64,000 nt of DNA, from assembly GCA_913060655.1 (NCBI GenBank), contig CAJXTG010000002.1:1-64000 (forward strand), written 5' to 3'. Both the position numbers and the translations under genes were made by a program. The notes beneath the pieces were generated by a model. The model was not told the origin of the DNA, did no database searches, and saw nothing but the letters and a program-made list of their open reading frames with translations. The stretch is from an uncultured Nitriliruptoraceae bacterium (GTDB lineage Bacteria; Actinomycetota; Nitriliruptoria; Nitriliruptorales; Nitriliruptoraceae). How positions within the stretch are numbered: position 1 is the stretch's first letter; each line of letters opens with the position of its first letter. Below, piece by piece: positions 1-8,463 of this stretch.

Positions 1-824
1 ATGATCAGCGCGTGCTCGCCCTTGTACATCCAGTTCGCACCGATGGCCGCGCCGGCGTACGGCGCGACGTACTGGAAGGGCGCCGGCGACGAGGCGGGCG
101 CGGAGACGACGGTCGTGTAGGCCATCGCGCCGGCCTGCTCGAGCGTCTCGACGACCTGGGAGACCGTCGACCCCTTCTGCCCGATCGCGACGTAGATGCA
201 CTTCACGGCGTCGGGCGTGCCCCACAGGGGCTTCTGGTTGATGATCGCGTCGACGGCGATGGCGGTCTTGCCGGTCTGGCGGTCGCCGATGATGAGCTCG
301 CGCTGCCCACGGCCGATCGGCGTCATGACGTCGATGACCTTGATGCCGGTCTGCAGCGGCTCGGCGACGGGCTGCCGCTCGACGACGCCGGGGGCCTGGA
401 CCTCCATCGCACGCTCACCGTCGAGCTTGGACGCGTCGAGCGGCCCGCGGCCGTCGATGGGCCGGCCGAGCGGATCGACGACCCGACCGAGCATCGCGTC
501 CCCGACGGGGAGGGAGAGGACCCTGCCGGTGCGTCGCACCGTCTGCCCCTCCTCGAGCCGCGAGGACGGGGCGAACACGGCGGCGCCGATCTCGTGCTCG
601 TCGAGGTTCATGGCGAGGCCGAAGACCTCGTTCCCGTCGGCGTCGGTGCCGAAGTCGAGGAGCTCGTTCGCGAGCGTCCCGGGCAGCCCGGTGATGCGGG
701 CGATGCCGTCGCCCGTCTCGATGACGCGTCCGACCTGCTCGGCCGACACGTCGGGGTCGAAGCCCTCGAGCATGCGGGTGATCGCGTCGGAGATGTCCTC
801 GGCGCGGATCGTGAAGTCAGCCAT
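1..824 (-). CDS. atpA: ATP synthase F1 alpha subunit, C-terminus beyond window edge
   Basis: Non-catalytic nucleotide-binding subunit of the F1 head. About 274 N-terminal residues are present; the usual length is about 500-550, so the rest lies left of base 1. The protein starts [15 protein letters not shown]. The Walker A loop GDRQTGKT lies at about residues 180-187, preceded by the typical [15 protein letters not shown] segment. The ATG at 822-824 follows atpH by 42 bp. It is the last visible gene of the atpB-E-F-H-A series on this strand; atpG, atpD and atpC are expected further left. Nothing is odd in the part seen. Confidence 0.97.
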   Translation of the reverse strand, partial: MADFTIRAEDISDAITRMLEGFDPDVSAEQVGRVIETGDGIARITGLPGTLANELLDFGTDADGNEVFGLAMNLDEHEIGAAVFAPSSRLEEGQTVRRTGRVLSLPVGDAMLGRVVDPLGRPIDGRGPLDASKLDGERAMEVQAPGVVERQPVAEPLQTGIKVIDVMTPIGRGQRELIIGDRQTGKTAIAVDAIINQKPLWGTPDAVKCIYVAIGQKGSTVSQVVETLEQAGAMAYTTVVSAPASSPAPFQYVAPYAGAAIGANWMYKGEHALI

Positions 825-866
825 CTCGTCGTCCTTGACGTCGGGTCGTTCGCGTCGGTGTGCGGA

Positions 867-1400
867 TCAGGCGTTCATGCGGGTGCGCAGCTGGGACAGG
901 CGGCGGGACACGCTGCCGTCGATGACGGTGTCCCCCACCCGGGCGCGCACGCCGCCGACCACGGCAGGGTCGACGACGACGCGCATGGCGAGCTCGGTGC
1001 CGGTGGCGCGCTCCAGCGCGGACTGCAGCGCGGCCGTCTGCTCGTCGGACAGCGGGTGCGCGACCTGGACCTCGGCGTAGGTCCGCCCCGCCTCGGACGC
1101 CGACCGCTCCGAGAACGCGGTGACGACGTCACCGAGGTGCCCGATGCGCTCGGCGCTGATGAGCATGGCGAGGGCCGCACGGGTCGCCGGGTGCGCGGTC
1201 GCGAGGATGCCCCCGTCGAGCAGGCGCAGCCGCTGCTCGACCGGCAGCTGCCGATCGGACAGCCGGCGGCCGGCCTCGGCGTCGGCGGCCAGGGCGTCGG
1301 CGATCGAGGCGAGCTCGGCGCCGACGACGTCGGCCGCGTCCTCCGCCTCGGCGATGGCGTGGACCGCCCGGGCGTAGGCCTGCGCTGTTCCGGTCGACAT
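867..1400 (-). CDS. atpH: ATP synthase F1 delta subunit
   Basis: Delta (OSCP) subunit, which ties the F1 head to the peripheral stalk. It has 177 residues, close to the usual 175-180 of separate delta subunits. The N-terminal half is helical (AQAYARAVHAIAEAE). The C-terminal part has the family segment VVDPAVVGGVRARVGDTVIDGS followed by a short helix ending LSQLRTRM. The ATG is at 1398-1400, 11 bp after the atpF stop, so translation is probably coupled. Unlike mycobacteria, where the second b subunit and delta are fused, delta is free-standing here. Confidence 0.95.
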   Translation of the reverse strand: MSTGTAQAYARAVHAIAEAEDAADVVGAELASIADALAADAEAGRRLSDRQLPVEQRLRLLDGGILATAHPATRAALAMLISAERIGHLGDVVTAFSERSASEAGRTYAEVQVAHPLSDEQTAALQSALERATGTELAMRVVVDPAVVGGVRARVGDTVIDGSVSRRLSQLRTRMNA

Positions 1401-1411
1401 CGTGATGCCCC

Positions 1412-1942
1412 TCAGTTGCGCGCGGCGAGGCGCTGGATGTACTCGTCGACGAGGCCGGCGTGCGTCGACGCGTCGAGCTCGCGTTCGACGATGCGCTCGG
1501 CGAGCTGGACGGAGAGCGCGCCGACCTGGCCGCGCAGCTCCTCGAGCAGGCGGACCCGCTCGGCGTTCGCGTCGGCGTTCGCGCGTTCGACGATGCGCTG
1601 GGCCTCCTCGCGGGCGCTCTCGAGGATCGCCTCACGGGTCGACTCGGCCGCGCTGCGGGCCTCCTCGAGGATGCGGGCGGCCTCGCCGCGCGCGTCACCG
1701 AGGCTGGCCTCGAAGGTCCGCTTCGCCTCCTCCATCTCGACGAGCTTCGCGTCGGCCTCCTCCATCTTGCCCTCGATGAGGGCGCGGCGGTCCTCCAGCG
1801 CCGTCTCCAGACGCGGGAACACCAGCTTGCGCATCACGAGGAACAGGGTGATGAAGGCGAACAGCCCCCAGATCAGCTCGGGGGTCGCCGGAAGGAGCTC
1901 GATACCGGACGGTTCGGCGTCGGCTGCCAGGACCAGGTTCAT
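1412..1942 (-). CDS. atpF: ATP synthase F0 b subunit
   Basis: Peripheral-stalk subunit of 176 residues. One membrane segment at about residues 20-40 (PELIWGLFAFITLFLVMRKL) is followed by a long charged helix (LEDRRALIEGKMEEADAKL) predicted to form the coiled-coil stator. A short acidic stretch (AADAEPSGIELLP) precedes the membrane helix. The gene lies between atpE and atpH, the normal order. Only one b gene is visible in this part of the operon. Confidence 0.95.
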   Translation of the reverse strand: MNLVLAADAEPSGIELLPATPELIWGLFAFITLFLVMRKLVFPRLETALEDRRALIEGKMEEADAKLVEMEEAKRTFEASLGDARGEAARILEEARSAAESTREAILESAREEAQRIVERANADANAERVRLLEELRGQVGALSVQLAERIVERELDASTHAGLVDEYIQRLAARN

Positions 1943-1973
1943 GGCGTCTCCTCGGAGTCGCGTCGGGGACGGG

Positions 1974-2237
<264 letters not shown>

Positions 2238-3053
2238 TCAGTGGGCCGGCTCCACCGAGGAACCGATGTAGACCGAGGCGAGCATGATGAAGATGTACGC
2301 CTGCAGCCCGATGATCACGAGCTCGAAGGCGAACACCAGCGGCGCGGCGATCAGCGCGATCACCCCGACCGTCCAGCCGACCGGGAAGGACGGCAGGAAG
2401 ACGTGGATCGTCACCAGCGTGATGACGACGAGGATGTGCCCGGCGGCCATGTTGGCGAACAGCCGGACCATGAGCGTGAAGGGACGCAGGATCAGGTTCG
2501 AGATGAGCTCGATCGGCGTCAGGATGACGTAGAGCGCCTTCGGGACCCCCGGGGGGAACAGCAGCTCGGAGAAGTAGTGGACGAACCCCTGCTCCTTGAT
2601 GCCCGCGCCGACGTAGATCAGCCAGGTCAGGCCGGCGAGGAACAGCGGGAAGGCGATGCGGGACGTCGGCGGGAGCATCAGGAACGGCGTGAGCTTCGCC
2701 AGGTTCATGAACAGGATGAACACGAAGAAGGTCGTCAGGATCGGGACGTACCGGTGCCCCTTCGGCCCGATGATGTCGATGGCGATGCCGCGGACGAAGT
2801 CGACGAGCATCTCGATGAGGCTCTGCAGCTTGCCGGGCACGACCTGCGGGTTCCGGGTCGCGAGGACGAGGATCGTCATCGCCACCAGCGTCATGAACCA
2901 GGCGATGAGGATGGTGCGGTTCACGGCGAGCGCGCCGCCCGCGACGTCCTCCCAGAACAGCGCGGGGAAGCTGAACAGCGAGTTGATGTCGTCGAGCGAG
3001 CCCTCGAACTCGCCTCCCCATTCGGCCGCCGCGAGCGTCAGTCCCACCGTCAT
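2238..3053 (-). CDS. atpB: ATP synthase F0 a subunit
   Basis: Proton-channel stator subunit, 271 residues with five to six membrane helices. The essential arginine is visible in LILRPFTLMVRLFANMAAGHI. The last helix pair has the family pattern FELVIIGLQAYIFIMLASVYIG. The ATG at 3051-3053 overlaps the stop of the preceding gene (ATGA), so the two are translationally coupled. A 60-bp gap follows before atpE. It is a clear family member of ordinary length. Confidence 0.96.
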   Translation of the reverse strand: MTVGLTLAAAEWGGEFEGSLDDINSLFSFPALFWEDVAGGALAVNRTILIAWFMTLVAMTILVLATRNPQVVPGKLQSLIEMLVDFVRGIAIDIIGPKGHRYVPILTTFFVFILFMNLAKLTPFLMLPPTSRIAFPLFLAGLTWLIYVGAGIKEQGFVHYFSELLFPPGVPKALYVILTPIELISNLILRPFTLMVRLFANMAAGHILVVITLVTIHVFLPSFPVGWTVGVIALIAAPLVFAFELVIIGLQAYIFIMLASVYIGSSVEPAH

Positions 3054-3598
3054 GCTCCAGGTCGTCGTGCGTGCGTCGTGCCGTCACGCGGGTCGTCGTC
3101 AGGGAGGGTCGTCGTCCGTGCCGTGGTCCGTGCCGTGGTCCGTGCGGCCGTGGGGCCGGCGCCGCCGCCGTCGGGCCGACCGAGCGGTTCGAGCTCGGCG
3201 ACCGGCTCCCGGCTCAGGGCGACCAGTTCGACCGCGAGCATCACTGCGATCGAGGCGGCGGTCGCCAGGGCGAGGCTCGGACCGTGCACCCACTCGGCTC
3301 GGGTGACGAGCGCGAGGGCCGAAGCATAGAGCACCAGCCGGAGGCTGAACGCCGCCAGCACCGGGGTGAGCGATCCGCTCCCCCCGGCCGTGCGGACCAG
3401 GCCGAGCAGACCCCCACCGAAGAGGACCGCGGTGAGCCCGACGCCGAGCGCGGCGGACCTCGCCCCGTCGGCCCCGGCGACGGCCGAGCCGACGAGCGCG
3501 GCGCCGCCGACCAGGACGAGCAGCGCCACGACCGTGATCCGGGCCAGCCGGGCCGTCGACGCGGCGGCCCGGCGGTCGGCGTCGCTGCGGGCGGTCAC
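3050..3598 (-). CDS. small polytopic membrane protein of the atp operon
   Basis: Protein of 182 residues with four hydrophobic segments (about residues 22-43, 52-74, 83-100 and 106-125), then a charged tail of about 50 residues rich in Arg, Thr and Pro with RTTA repeats. It lies between an AtpI-like gene and atpB, where other actinobacteria carry a poorly conserved UncI/AtpI-type gene. A role as assembly or Mg/c-ring insertion partner is inferred from position only. The chosen GTG at 3596-3598 overlaps the upstream stop (GTGA); an open frame upstream to 3772 is Arg-rich and overlaps the AtpI gene, so it was not used. Confidence 0.7.
   Translation of the reverse strand: MTARSDADRRAAASTARLARITVVALLVLVGGAALVGSAVAGADGARSAALGVGLTAVLFGGGLLGLVRTAGGSGSLTPVLAAFSLRLVLYASALALVTRAEWVHGPSLALATAASIAVMLAVELVALSREPVAELEPLGRPDGGGAGPTAARTTARTTARTTTLPDDDPRDGTTHARRPGA
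3111..3146 (+). repeat. 12-bp tandem repeat inside the second atp membrane gene
   Basis: The unit ccgtggtccgtg occurs at 3121-3132 and 3133-3144 with partial copies on either side. Read on the minus strand it encodes an RTTA-type repeat in the hydrophilic C-terminal tail of the 3050-3598 protein. Copy number could vary between strains without breaking the frame. Confidence 0.8.
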
Positions 3599-3852
3599 GA
3601 CGGGGCCCCGTCCGGGTCCCGTGCGCCCGCAGCGGCCTCGAGGGCATCCATCCGACGGGCCCGCAGCCACACGAGCGTCAGGCCCGCGGCGTAGCCCACC
3701 AGCGCACCGGCGGCGAGCAGCCACGGCGCGGTCCCCAGCCAACGGTCGACGAGCCAGCCGATGCCCGCCCACGTCAGGGTGGCGCTGACGAGCTCCATCC
3801 CCATGACCGACGACTGGTCGAGGCCGCGCAGTGCGCCCCGTCGGTCGCTCAC
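3595..3852 (-). CDS. atpI: AtpZ/AtpI-like ATP synthase accessory protein
   Basis: Small protein, 85 residues from the chosen start, with two hydrophobic segments (SATLTWAGIGWLVDRWLG and PWLLAAGALVGYAAGLTLVWL) matching the AtpZ/AtpI family pattern of a helix, a G-W-x-x-D motif and a second helix. The family assists c-ring assembly. The GTG at 3850-3852 has GAGG seven bases upstream; the open frame continues to alternative starts at 3876 and 3888. It is the first gene of the atp operon and overlaps the next gene by 4 bp. Confidence 0.75.
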   Translation of the reverse strand: MSDRRGALRGLDQSSVMGMELVSATLTWAGIGWLVDRWLGTAPWLLAAGALVGYAAGLTLVWLRARRMDALEAAAGARDPDGAPS

Positions 3853-3931
3853 CGTCCGTCCTCGCGCCGCTGCCATCGCTGCTGCCACCGCCCCATGCCC
3901 GCGTCGCCCTCGCCGTCGACCTCGACGTCCG

Positions 3932-3971
3932 CCCGGGGCGGCCCCGAGGAGCGACCCCGGGCGGCCCCGGG
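3932..3971. promoter_or_regulatory. GC-rich inverted repeat in the atp operon leader
   Basis: CCCGGGGC at 3932-3939 pairs with GCCCCGGG at 3964-3971 in the 168-bp gap between the WecA-like gene and the AtpI-like start. A TANNNT box (TAGCGT, minus strand, 4006-4011) lies upstream, so the hairpin would form in a leader of about 150 nt. It may act as a terminator of the upstream gene or as an attenuator. No U-tract is present. Confidence 0.35.
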
Positions 3972-4020
3972 AAGCGCCCCTGGGGGTCGCCCGGACCGGC
4001 CGGCGACGCTACCAGCGCCC

Positions 4021-5139
4021 TCAGGCGGCGTCGCCGCGACGGAGGCCGAGCACCGTCAGGGCGGCCAGCACCACCACGAGGACGGCCAGGCCGCCGACGA
4101 CGGTGGTCAGCGGCAGGTAGAGGGGGCCGACGACGGCGAGGCCGGCGGCGACCGACCAGCCGTACAGCACGAGGACGGCGCGGCGGTGGTGGTGCCCGGA
4201 GGCGATCAGGGCGTGGTGCAGGTGGCCGAGGTCCGCCCGGGTGATCGGCAGGTCGTGGCGGAAGCGTCGCACCACGGTGACGAGCGTGTCGACGACGGGG
4301 ACGGCGAGGACGATCAGCGGCACGACGAGCGGCACCGACGCGAGCAGCTCGGTCGCCGACGGGGACGACGAGCGGCCGACGTGGGCGACACCGGCCGCCC
4401 CGAGCAGCAGTCCGAGGAGCATCGACCCGGTGTCGCCCATGAAGATGCGCGCCGGATACCAGTTGTGCACGAGGAAGCCGACGGCGATCCCCACCGTGAT
4501 GACGGCGAGCAGCGTCGCGCTCGACACGAGTCCGGTGGCCGCACCGCCGCCGCGCAGGGCGTACAGCAGGAACGCCGCCGCACCGATGCCGCTCACCCCC
4601 GCCGCGAGCCCGTCCAGCCCGTCGACCAGGTTGATCAGGTTGATGAACGCCACGAGGAACCCGACGGTGAGGACGAGGCCGAGGTCGTCCGACAGGGCCA
4701 CGACCCCGATCGACGGCAGCCAGAAGTACTGGAGCTGCAGTCCGAGGGCCGACACGAGCGTCGCGGCGACGAGCTGGCCGGCGAGCTTGAGGGCGGCGGA
4801 CAGGTCGAGGAGGTCGTCGAGCACCCCGACGGCGACGATCGCCCCGGCGCCGACGAGCAGCCCGACCGGCTCGCTCGTCGTCGCGAACACGTCGGCGAAG
4901 GCGTCGCGGGTGCCGGCGACCCGCAGGGCGACGACGAGCCCGGCGAACATCGCGAGCCCGCCGAGGACGGGGACGCGCCGTTCGTGCCGGCGTGCGCGCC
5001 GGTGCGTGCCGCCGTCCGCGGGCCCCTCGCCGGCGCGCCAGCGGACGGCGCCGAGGCGACGTGCGAGCGCGGCGACGGGCGGGACGACCAGCGCGGTCAC
5101 CGCCGCCGCGACGAGCCCGACGACCGCGTGGTCGAGCAC
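4021..5139 (-). CDS. wecA: WecA/MraY-family undecaprenyl-phosphate sugar-1-phosphate transferase
   Basis: Polytopic enzyme of 372 residues that would move GlcNAc-1-P (or a related sugar) from a UDP-sugar onto polyprenyl phosphate, the first step in making a lipid-linked glycan. Visible family motifs are VGVLDDLLDLS (DDxxD), INLVDGLDGLAAG, FMGDTGSMLLG and the C-terminal LGHLHHALIASGHHHR. About ten membrane helices are expected. The GTG at 5137-5139 starts one base after the glyA stop, so the two genes are coupled; the open frame upstream of it is only the glyA shadow. In M. tuberculosis the rfe gene sits at the same place before atpB. Confidence 0.9.
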   Translation of the reverse strand: MLDHAVVGLVAAAVTALVVPPVAALARRLGAVRWRAGEGPADGGTHRRARRHERRVPVLGGLAMFAGLVVALRVAGTRDAFADVFATTSEPVGLLVGAGAIVAVGVLDDLLDLSAALKLAGQLVAATLVSALGLQLQYFWLPSIGVVALSDDLGLVLTVGFLVAFINLINLVDGLDGLAAGVSGIGAAAFLLYALRGGGAATGLVSSATLLAVITVGIAVGFLVHNWYPARIFMGDTGSMLLGLLLGAAGVAHVGRSSSPSATELLASVPLVVPLIVLAVPVVDTLVTVVRRFRHDLPITRADLGHLHHALIASGHHHRRAVLVLYGWSVAAGLAVVGPLYLPLTTVVGGLAVLVVVLAALTVLGLRRGDAA

Positions 5140-5140
5140 G

Positions 5141-6409
5141 TCAGTCCGTCGGTCGCGGGTAGACCGGGAAGCGGCCGACGAGCTCGCCGACCTCGCCGCG
5201 CACGGCCGTCCGGTCGTCGTCGGTCCCGGTGATCGCCCGGTCGATGAGGTCGGCGACGGTCGCCATCTCCCCCGTCCCCATCCCCTGCGTGGCGACGCAG
5301 GGGGTCCCGACCCGGATGCCCGACGCCTTCGCCGGCGGGAGCGGGTCGAAGGGGATGGCGTTCTTGTTGAGGACGATGCCGGCCGCGTCGCAGCGGGCCT
5401 CGGCCTCCGCGCCCGTCGCCCCCTTCGTCGTGACGTCGGCGAGGAGCAGGTGCGTCTCCGTCCCCCCGGAGATGACGCGGTAGCCGCGCTCGACCAGCCC
5501 GTCGGCGAGCGCCGACGCGTCGTCGACGATCCGCTGCGCGTAGGCCCGGAACTCCGGCGTGTCGGCCTCCTTGAGGGCGACGGCCTTCGCGGCGATGACG
5601 TGCTCGAGCGGCCCACCCTGCGACCCGGGGAACACGGCCCGGTCGATCTCCTTGGCCCACTCCTCCTTGCACAGGATCATCGCACCGCGCGGCCCTCGGA
5701 GCGCCTTGTGGGTGGTGAACGTGACGATGTCGCAGTACGGGACGGGGCTGGGGTGGGCGCCGCCGGCGACGAGGCCGACGAAGTGCGACGCGTCGCACAG
5801 CAGGACGGCACCGACCTCGTCGGCGATCGCGCGGAACGCCGCGAAGTCGAGGTGGTGCTGGTAGGCGGACCATCCGGCGATGATGAGCTTCGGCCGGTGC
5901 GCGAGCGCCTTCGCACGCACCTCGTCCATGTCGATCAGGTGCGTGTCCTCCCGCACCCCGTACGACGCCACGTCGAACCAGCGGCCGGAGAGGTTGAGCT
6001 TCATGCCGTGGCTGAGGTGGCCGCCGTGCGGGAGCGACATCGCGAGGATCGGATCGCCGGGCTCGAGGACCGCGAGGAACGCGGCGAGGTTCGCGCTCGC
6101 GCCCGAGTGGGGCTGCACGTTGGCGTGCTCCGCCCCGAACAGGGCCTTCGCCCGGTCGATCGCGAGCTGCTCGATCGGGTCGACCGCCTCGCCGCAGCCG
6201 CCGTAGTAGCGCCGGCCCGGGTAGCCCTCGGCGTACTTGTTGGTCAGGACCGACCCCTGCGCGGCGAGCACCGCCGGGGAGGCGAAGTTCTCGCTGGCGA
6301 TCAGCTGGAGCTTGCTGCGCTGCCGATCGAGCTCCGTCAGCAGCCCGTCCGCGACCTCGGGGTCGAGCGCCCGCAGCTCCTCGAAGTCGGGTCCCCAGAA
6401 GGTCGTCAT
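5141..6409 (-). CDS. glyA: serine hydroxymethyltransferase
   Basis: PLP enzyme that interconverts serine and glycine and charges tetrahydrofolate with a one-carbon unit; 422 residues, normal length. The PLP lysine lies in IVTFTTHKALRGPRG. The folate and substrate regions HSGASAN and LPHGGHLSHG are present. The usual D-x-A-H-x-[AS]-G-L-[IV]-A site reads DASHFVGLVA, and the usual SAYPR reads SAYQH, both mild departures. GGAG precedes the ATG (6407-6409). It sits where other actinobacteria have a TsaC/Sua5 gene. Confidence 0.95.
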   Translation of the reverse strand: MTTFWGPDFEELRALDPEVADGLLTELDRQRSKLQLIASENFASPAVLAAQGSVLTNKYAEGYPGRRYYGGCGEAVDPIEQLAIDRAKALFGAEHANVQPHSGASANLAAFLAVLEPGDPILAMSLPHGGHLSHGMKLNLSGRWFDVASYGVREDTHLIDMDEVRAKALAHRPKLIIAGWSAYQHHLDFAAFRAIADEVGAVLLCDASHFVGLVAGGAHPSPVPYCDIVTFTTHKALRGPRGAMILCKEEWAKEIDRAVFPGSQGGPLEHVIAAKAVALKEADTPEFRAYAQRIVDDASALADGLVERGYRVISGGTETHLLLADVTTKGATGAEAEARCDAAGIVLNKNAIPFDPLPPAKASGIRVGTPCVATQGMGTGEMATVADLIDRAITGTDDDRTAVRGEVGELVGRFPVYPRPTD

Positions 6410-6478
6410 CGGCGCTCCGGTCCTGCGTCGCGGGCTGCGTCGCGGTCGACGGTCGACGCGTCGTGCGCGCCGGGGCCG

Positions 6479-6484
6479 AGGCTA
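6479..6484 (-). promoter_or_regulatory. candidate -10 box for glyA
   Basis: TAGCCT on the minus strand, overlapping the TAG stop codon of prmC, about 70 bp before the glyA ATG. It matches the TANNNT pattern seen at many starts in this window. No clear -35 was seen. Confidence 0.35.
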
Positions 6485-7378
6485 GCGCTGCGGCGGCCCG
6501 TCCCCGGGGCGGCGGGCGACGACGAACCGGTCGGCGCCGGTGAGGTCCTGCCGGAGCGCGACGTCGACGTACCCGGCACGCGTCGCGGTCGCGGCGACCT
6601 CGTCGGCCCGACGGGCATCGACCTCGAGGGCGATGCCGCCACCGGGCCGCAGGCGACGGGCGGCGGCGGCGAGCAGGGCGTCGACCAGCTCGTGGCCGTC
6701 CGGGCCGCCGACGAGCGCGGCATGGGGGTCGTGGTCGACCACCTCCGGCTCCAGCGTGCCGAGGTCGGCCGCCGGCAGGTAGGGCGGGTTGGCGACGACC
6801 ACGTCGGGGACCGGATGCGCTGCCGCCGCGAACGCGGCCAGCAGGTCCCCGTGGTGCACGTGCACGGTCGAGCGCAGCCGGCCGGCGGCCGCGAGCCGGT
6901 CCCGGTCCCCGACGGTCGCGGCGACGGCCGCCGGCGAACGGTCCCCCTGCAGCACGACGAGGTCGTCACGCTCGACCGCGAGGGCGAGCCCGACCGCGCC
7001 GCTCCCGCAGCACGGCTCGTGCACGACGACCGGTCCGTCGGCGGTGGGACCGACGGCATCGATGAGGTCCAGCGTGAGGTCCACGAGGACCTCCGTCTCC
7101 GGCCGCGGGACGAACACGTCGGGGTGGCACGTCAGCTCCAGGGTGCGGAACGGTGCGGTCCCGACGATCCGCTGGAGCGGCTCCCGTCCGGCCCGGCGGG
7201 CGACGAGCACGTCGAGGGTCGCGCGCGCGGCCGCGTCGAGCGGCCGTCCGGGCGTCCGCCGCGGGTCGACGCCGGTCGCCGCCGCGACGAGCCACCGCGC
7301 GTCCACGTCGGGCGACGGGACACCCGCATCCCGCAGCGTGGCAGCGACGTCGCGCCGGGCGTCGGCGAGGGTCGTCAC
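6482..7378 (-). CDS. prmC: release-factor glutamine N5-methyltransferase
   Basis: SAM-dependent enzyme that methylates the GGQ glutamine of peptide release factors; 298 residues. The catalytic NPPY motif is at residues 197-200 (VVVANPPYLP). Motif I reads EPCCGSGAVGLALA, with E-P-C-C in place of the usual D-x-G-T, and PRPETEVLV precedes it. The N-terminal helical domain that contacts the release factor is present. The GTG at 7376-7378 has GAGG five bases upstream; another GTG at 7384 is possible. It directly follows prfA, its substrate gene, 7 bp away. Confidence 0.93.
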   Translation of the reverse strand: MTTLADARRDVAATLRDAGVPSPDVDARWLVAAATGVDPRRTPGRPLDAAARATLDVLVARRAGREPLQRIVGTAPFRTLELTCHPDVFVPRPETEVLVDLTLDLIDAVGPTADGPVVVHEPCCGSGAVGLALAVERDDLVVLQGDRSPAAVAATVGDRDRLAAAGRLRSTVHVHHGDLLAAFAAAAHPVPDVVVANPPYLPAADLGTLEPEVVDHDPHAALVGGPDGHELVDALLAAAARRLRPGGGIALEVDARRADEVAATATRAGYVDVALRQDLTGADRFVVARRPGDGPPQR

Positions 7379-7385
7379 CGGCACC

Positions 7386-8459
7386 TCATGCGACGGTCGG
7401 GTCGGTGCCGGCGGCTGCGAGCCGGGCGTCGAGCTCCGCCTCCCGCAGCGCGTCGACGAGCGGGTCGAGCCCGCCCGCGAGCACCCGGGCGGGGTCGTGC
7501 AGCGACAGGCCGATGCGATGGTCGGTGACCCGCGACTGGGGCAGGTTGTAGGTGCGCACCTTCTCGCTGCGGTCGCCCGTCCCGACCTGCACGCGGCGGG
7601 CATCGGCGCGTGCGTCAGCGGCGGCCGCACGAGCGGCCTCCAGCAGGCGCGCACGCAGGATGCGCAGCGCGCGCTCCTTGTTCTGGTGCTGCGACTTCTC
7701 GTCCTGGCAGCTGACGACGAGACCGGACGGGAGGTGGGTGACGCGGACGGCCGAGTCGGTGGTGTTCACCGACTGGCCGCCGGGGCCCGACGAGCGGAAC
7801 ACGTCGACCCGCAGGTCGGCCGGATCGAGGACGACGTCGACGTCCTCCGCGACGGGCAGCACGGCGACGGACGCGGTCGACGTGTGGATGCGCCCCTGCG
7901 ACTCCGTCGCGGGCACGCGCTGGACCCGGTGGACGCCCGACTCGTGCTTGAGCACCGCGTAGGCGCCGGCCCCGGACACCTCGACGATGGCCTCACGGAC
8001 GCCGCCGAGCGCCTGGGGGGTGCGGGTCAGCTCGTGCGTCGTCCAGCCGTGCCGGTCGGCGAACGCGAGGTACATCGCCAGCAGCTCGCCGGCGAACAGC
8101 GCGGCCTCGTCACCGCCCGCGGCGGGACGGATCTCGAGGATGACGTCACGGTCGTCGTCGGGGTCGCGAGGGACGAGCAGCCGGCGGACCCGCTGGGCGA
8201 GCGCGTCGTGTCGCGCACCGAGGGCGGCGAGCTCCTCCTCGACCGCCGGGTCGGGGCCGGCGGCGAGCAGCTCACGTGCCGCGTCACGGTCGTCGTCGAC
8301 GGCGAGGAGCTGTCGGGCGACGTCGGCGAGCTCCTCCCCCGCGGCGTGCTCACGGGCGAGGCGCCGGTAGTGGTCGCGGTCGGCCTGCACCGCAGGGTCG
8401 GCGAGCAGCGCCTCGAGCTCCGCACGGCGTGCGAGGACGTCGAGCAGGCGCGTGCGCAC
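7386..8459 (-). CDS. prfA: peptide chain release factor 1
   Basis: Class I release factor reading UAA/UAG; 357 residues. The peptide-anticodon region [18 protein letters not shown] carries the PAT tripeptide of RF1 and not the SPF of RF2. The GGQ loop is [15 protein letters not shown]. The GTG at 8457-8459 lies 4 bp after the rho stop, with no strong ribosome site, so coupling to rho is likely. In many actinobacteria rpmE separates rho from prfA; it is absent here. Confidence 0.95.
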   Translation of the reverse strand: MRTRLLDVLARRAELEALLADPAVQADRDHYRRLAREHAAGEELADVARQLLAVDDDRDAARELLAAGPDPAVEEELAALGARHDALAQRVRRLLVPRDPDDDRDVILEIRPAAGGDEAALFAGELLAMYLAFADRHGWTTHELTRTPQALGGVREAIVEVSGAGAYAVLKHESGVHRVQRVPATESQGRIHTSTASVAVLPVAEDVDVVLDPADLRVDVFRSSGPGGQSVNTTDSAVRVTHLPSGLVVSCQDEKSQHQNKERALRILRARLLEAARAAAADARADARRVQVGTGDRSEKVRTYNLPQSRVTDHRIGLSLHDPARVLAGGLDPLVDALREAELDARLAAAGTDPTVA

Positions 8460-8463
8460 GCGG

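Noticed and set aside
3598-3772. N-terminal extension of the second atp membrane gene
   Set aside because: Arg-rich sequence overlapping the AtpI-like gene; the GTGA overlap at 3596-3598 is the better start.
4241-7528. A 1095-codon open frame on the plus strand
   Set aside because: Antisense shadow of the WecA-like gene, glyA and prmC, with no domain and biased composition.
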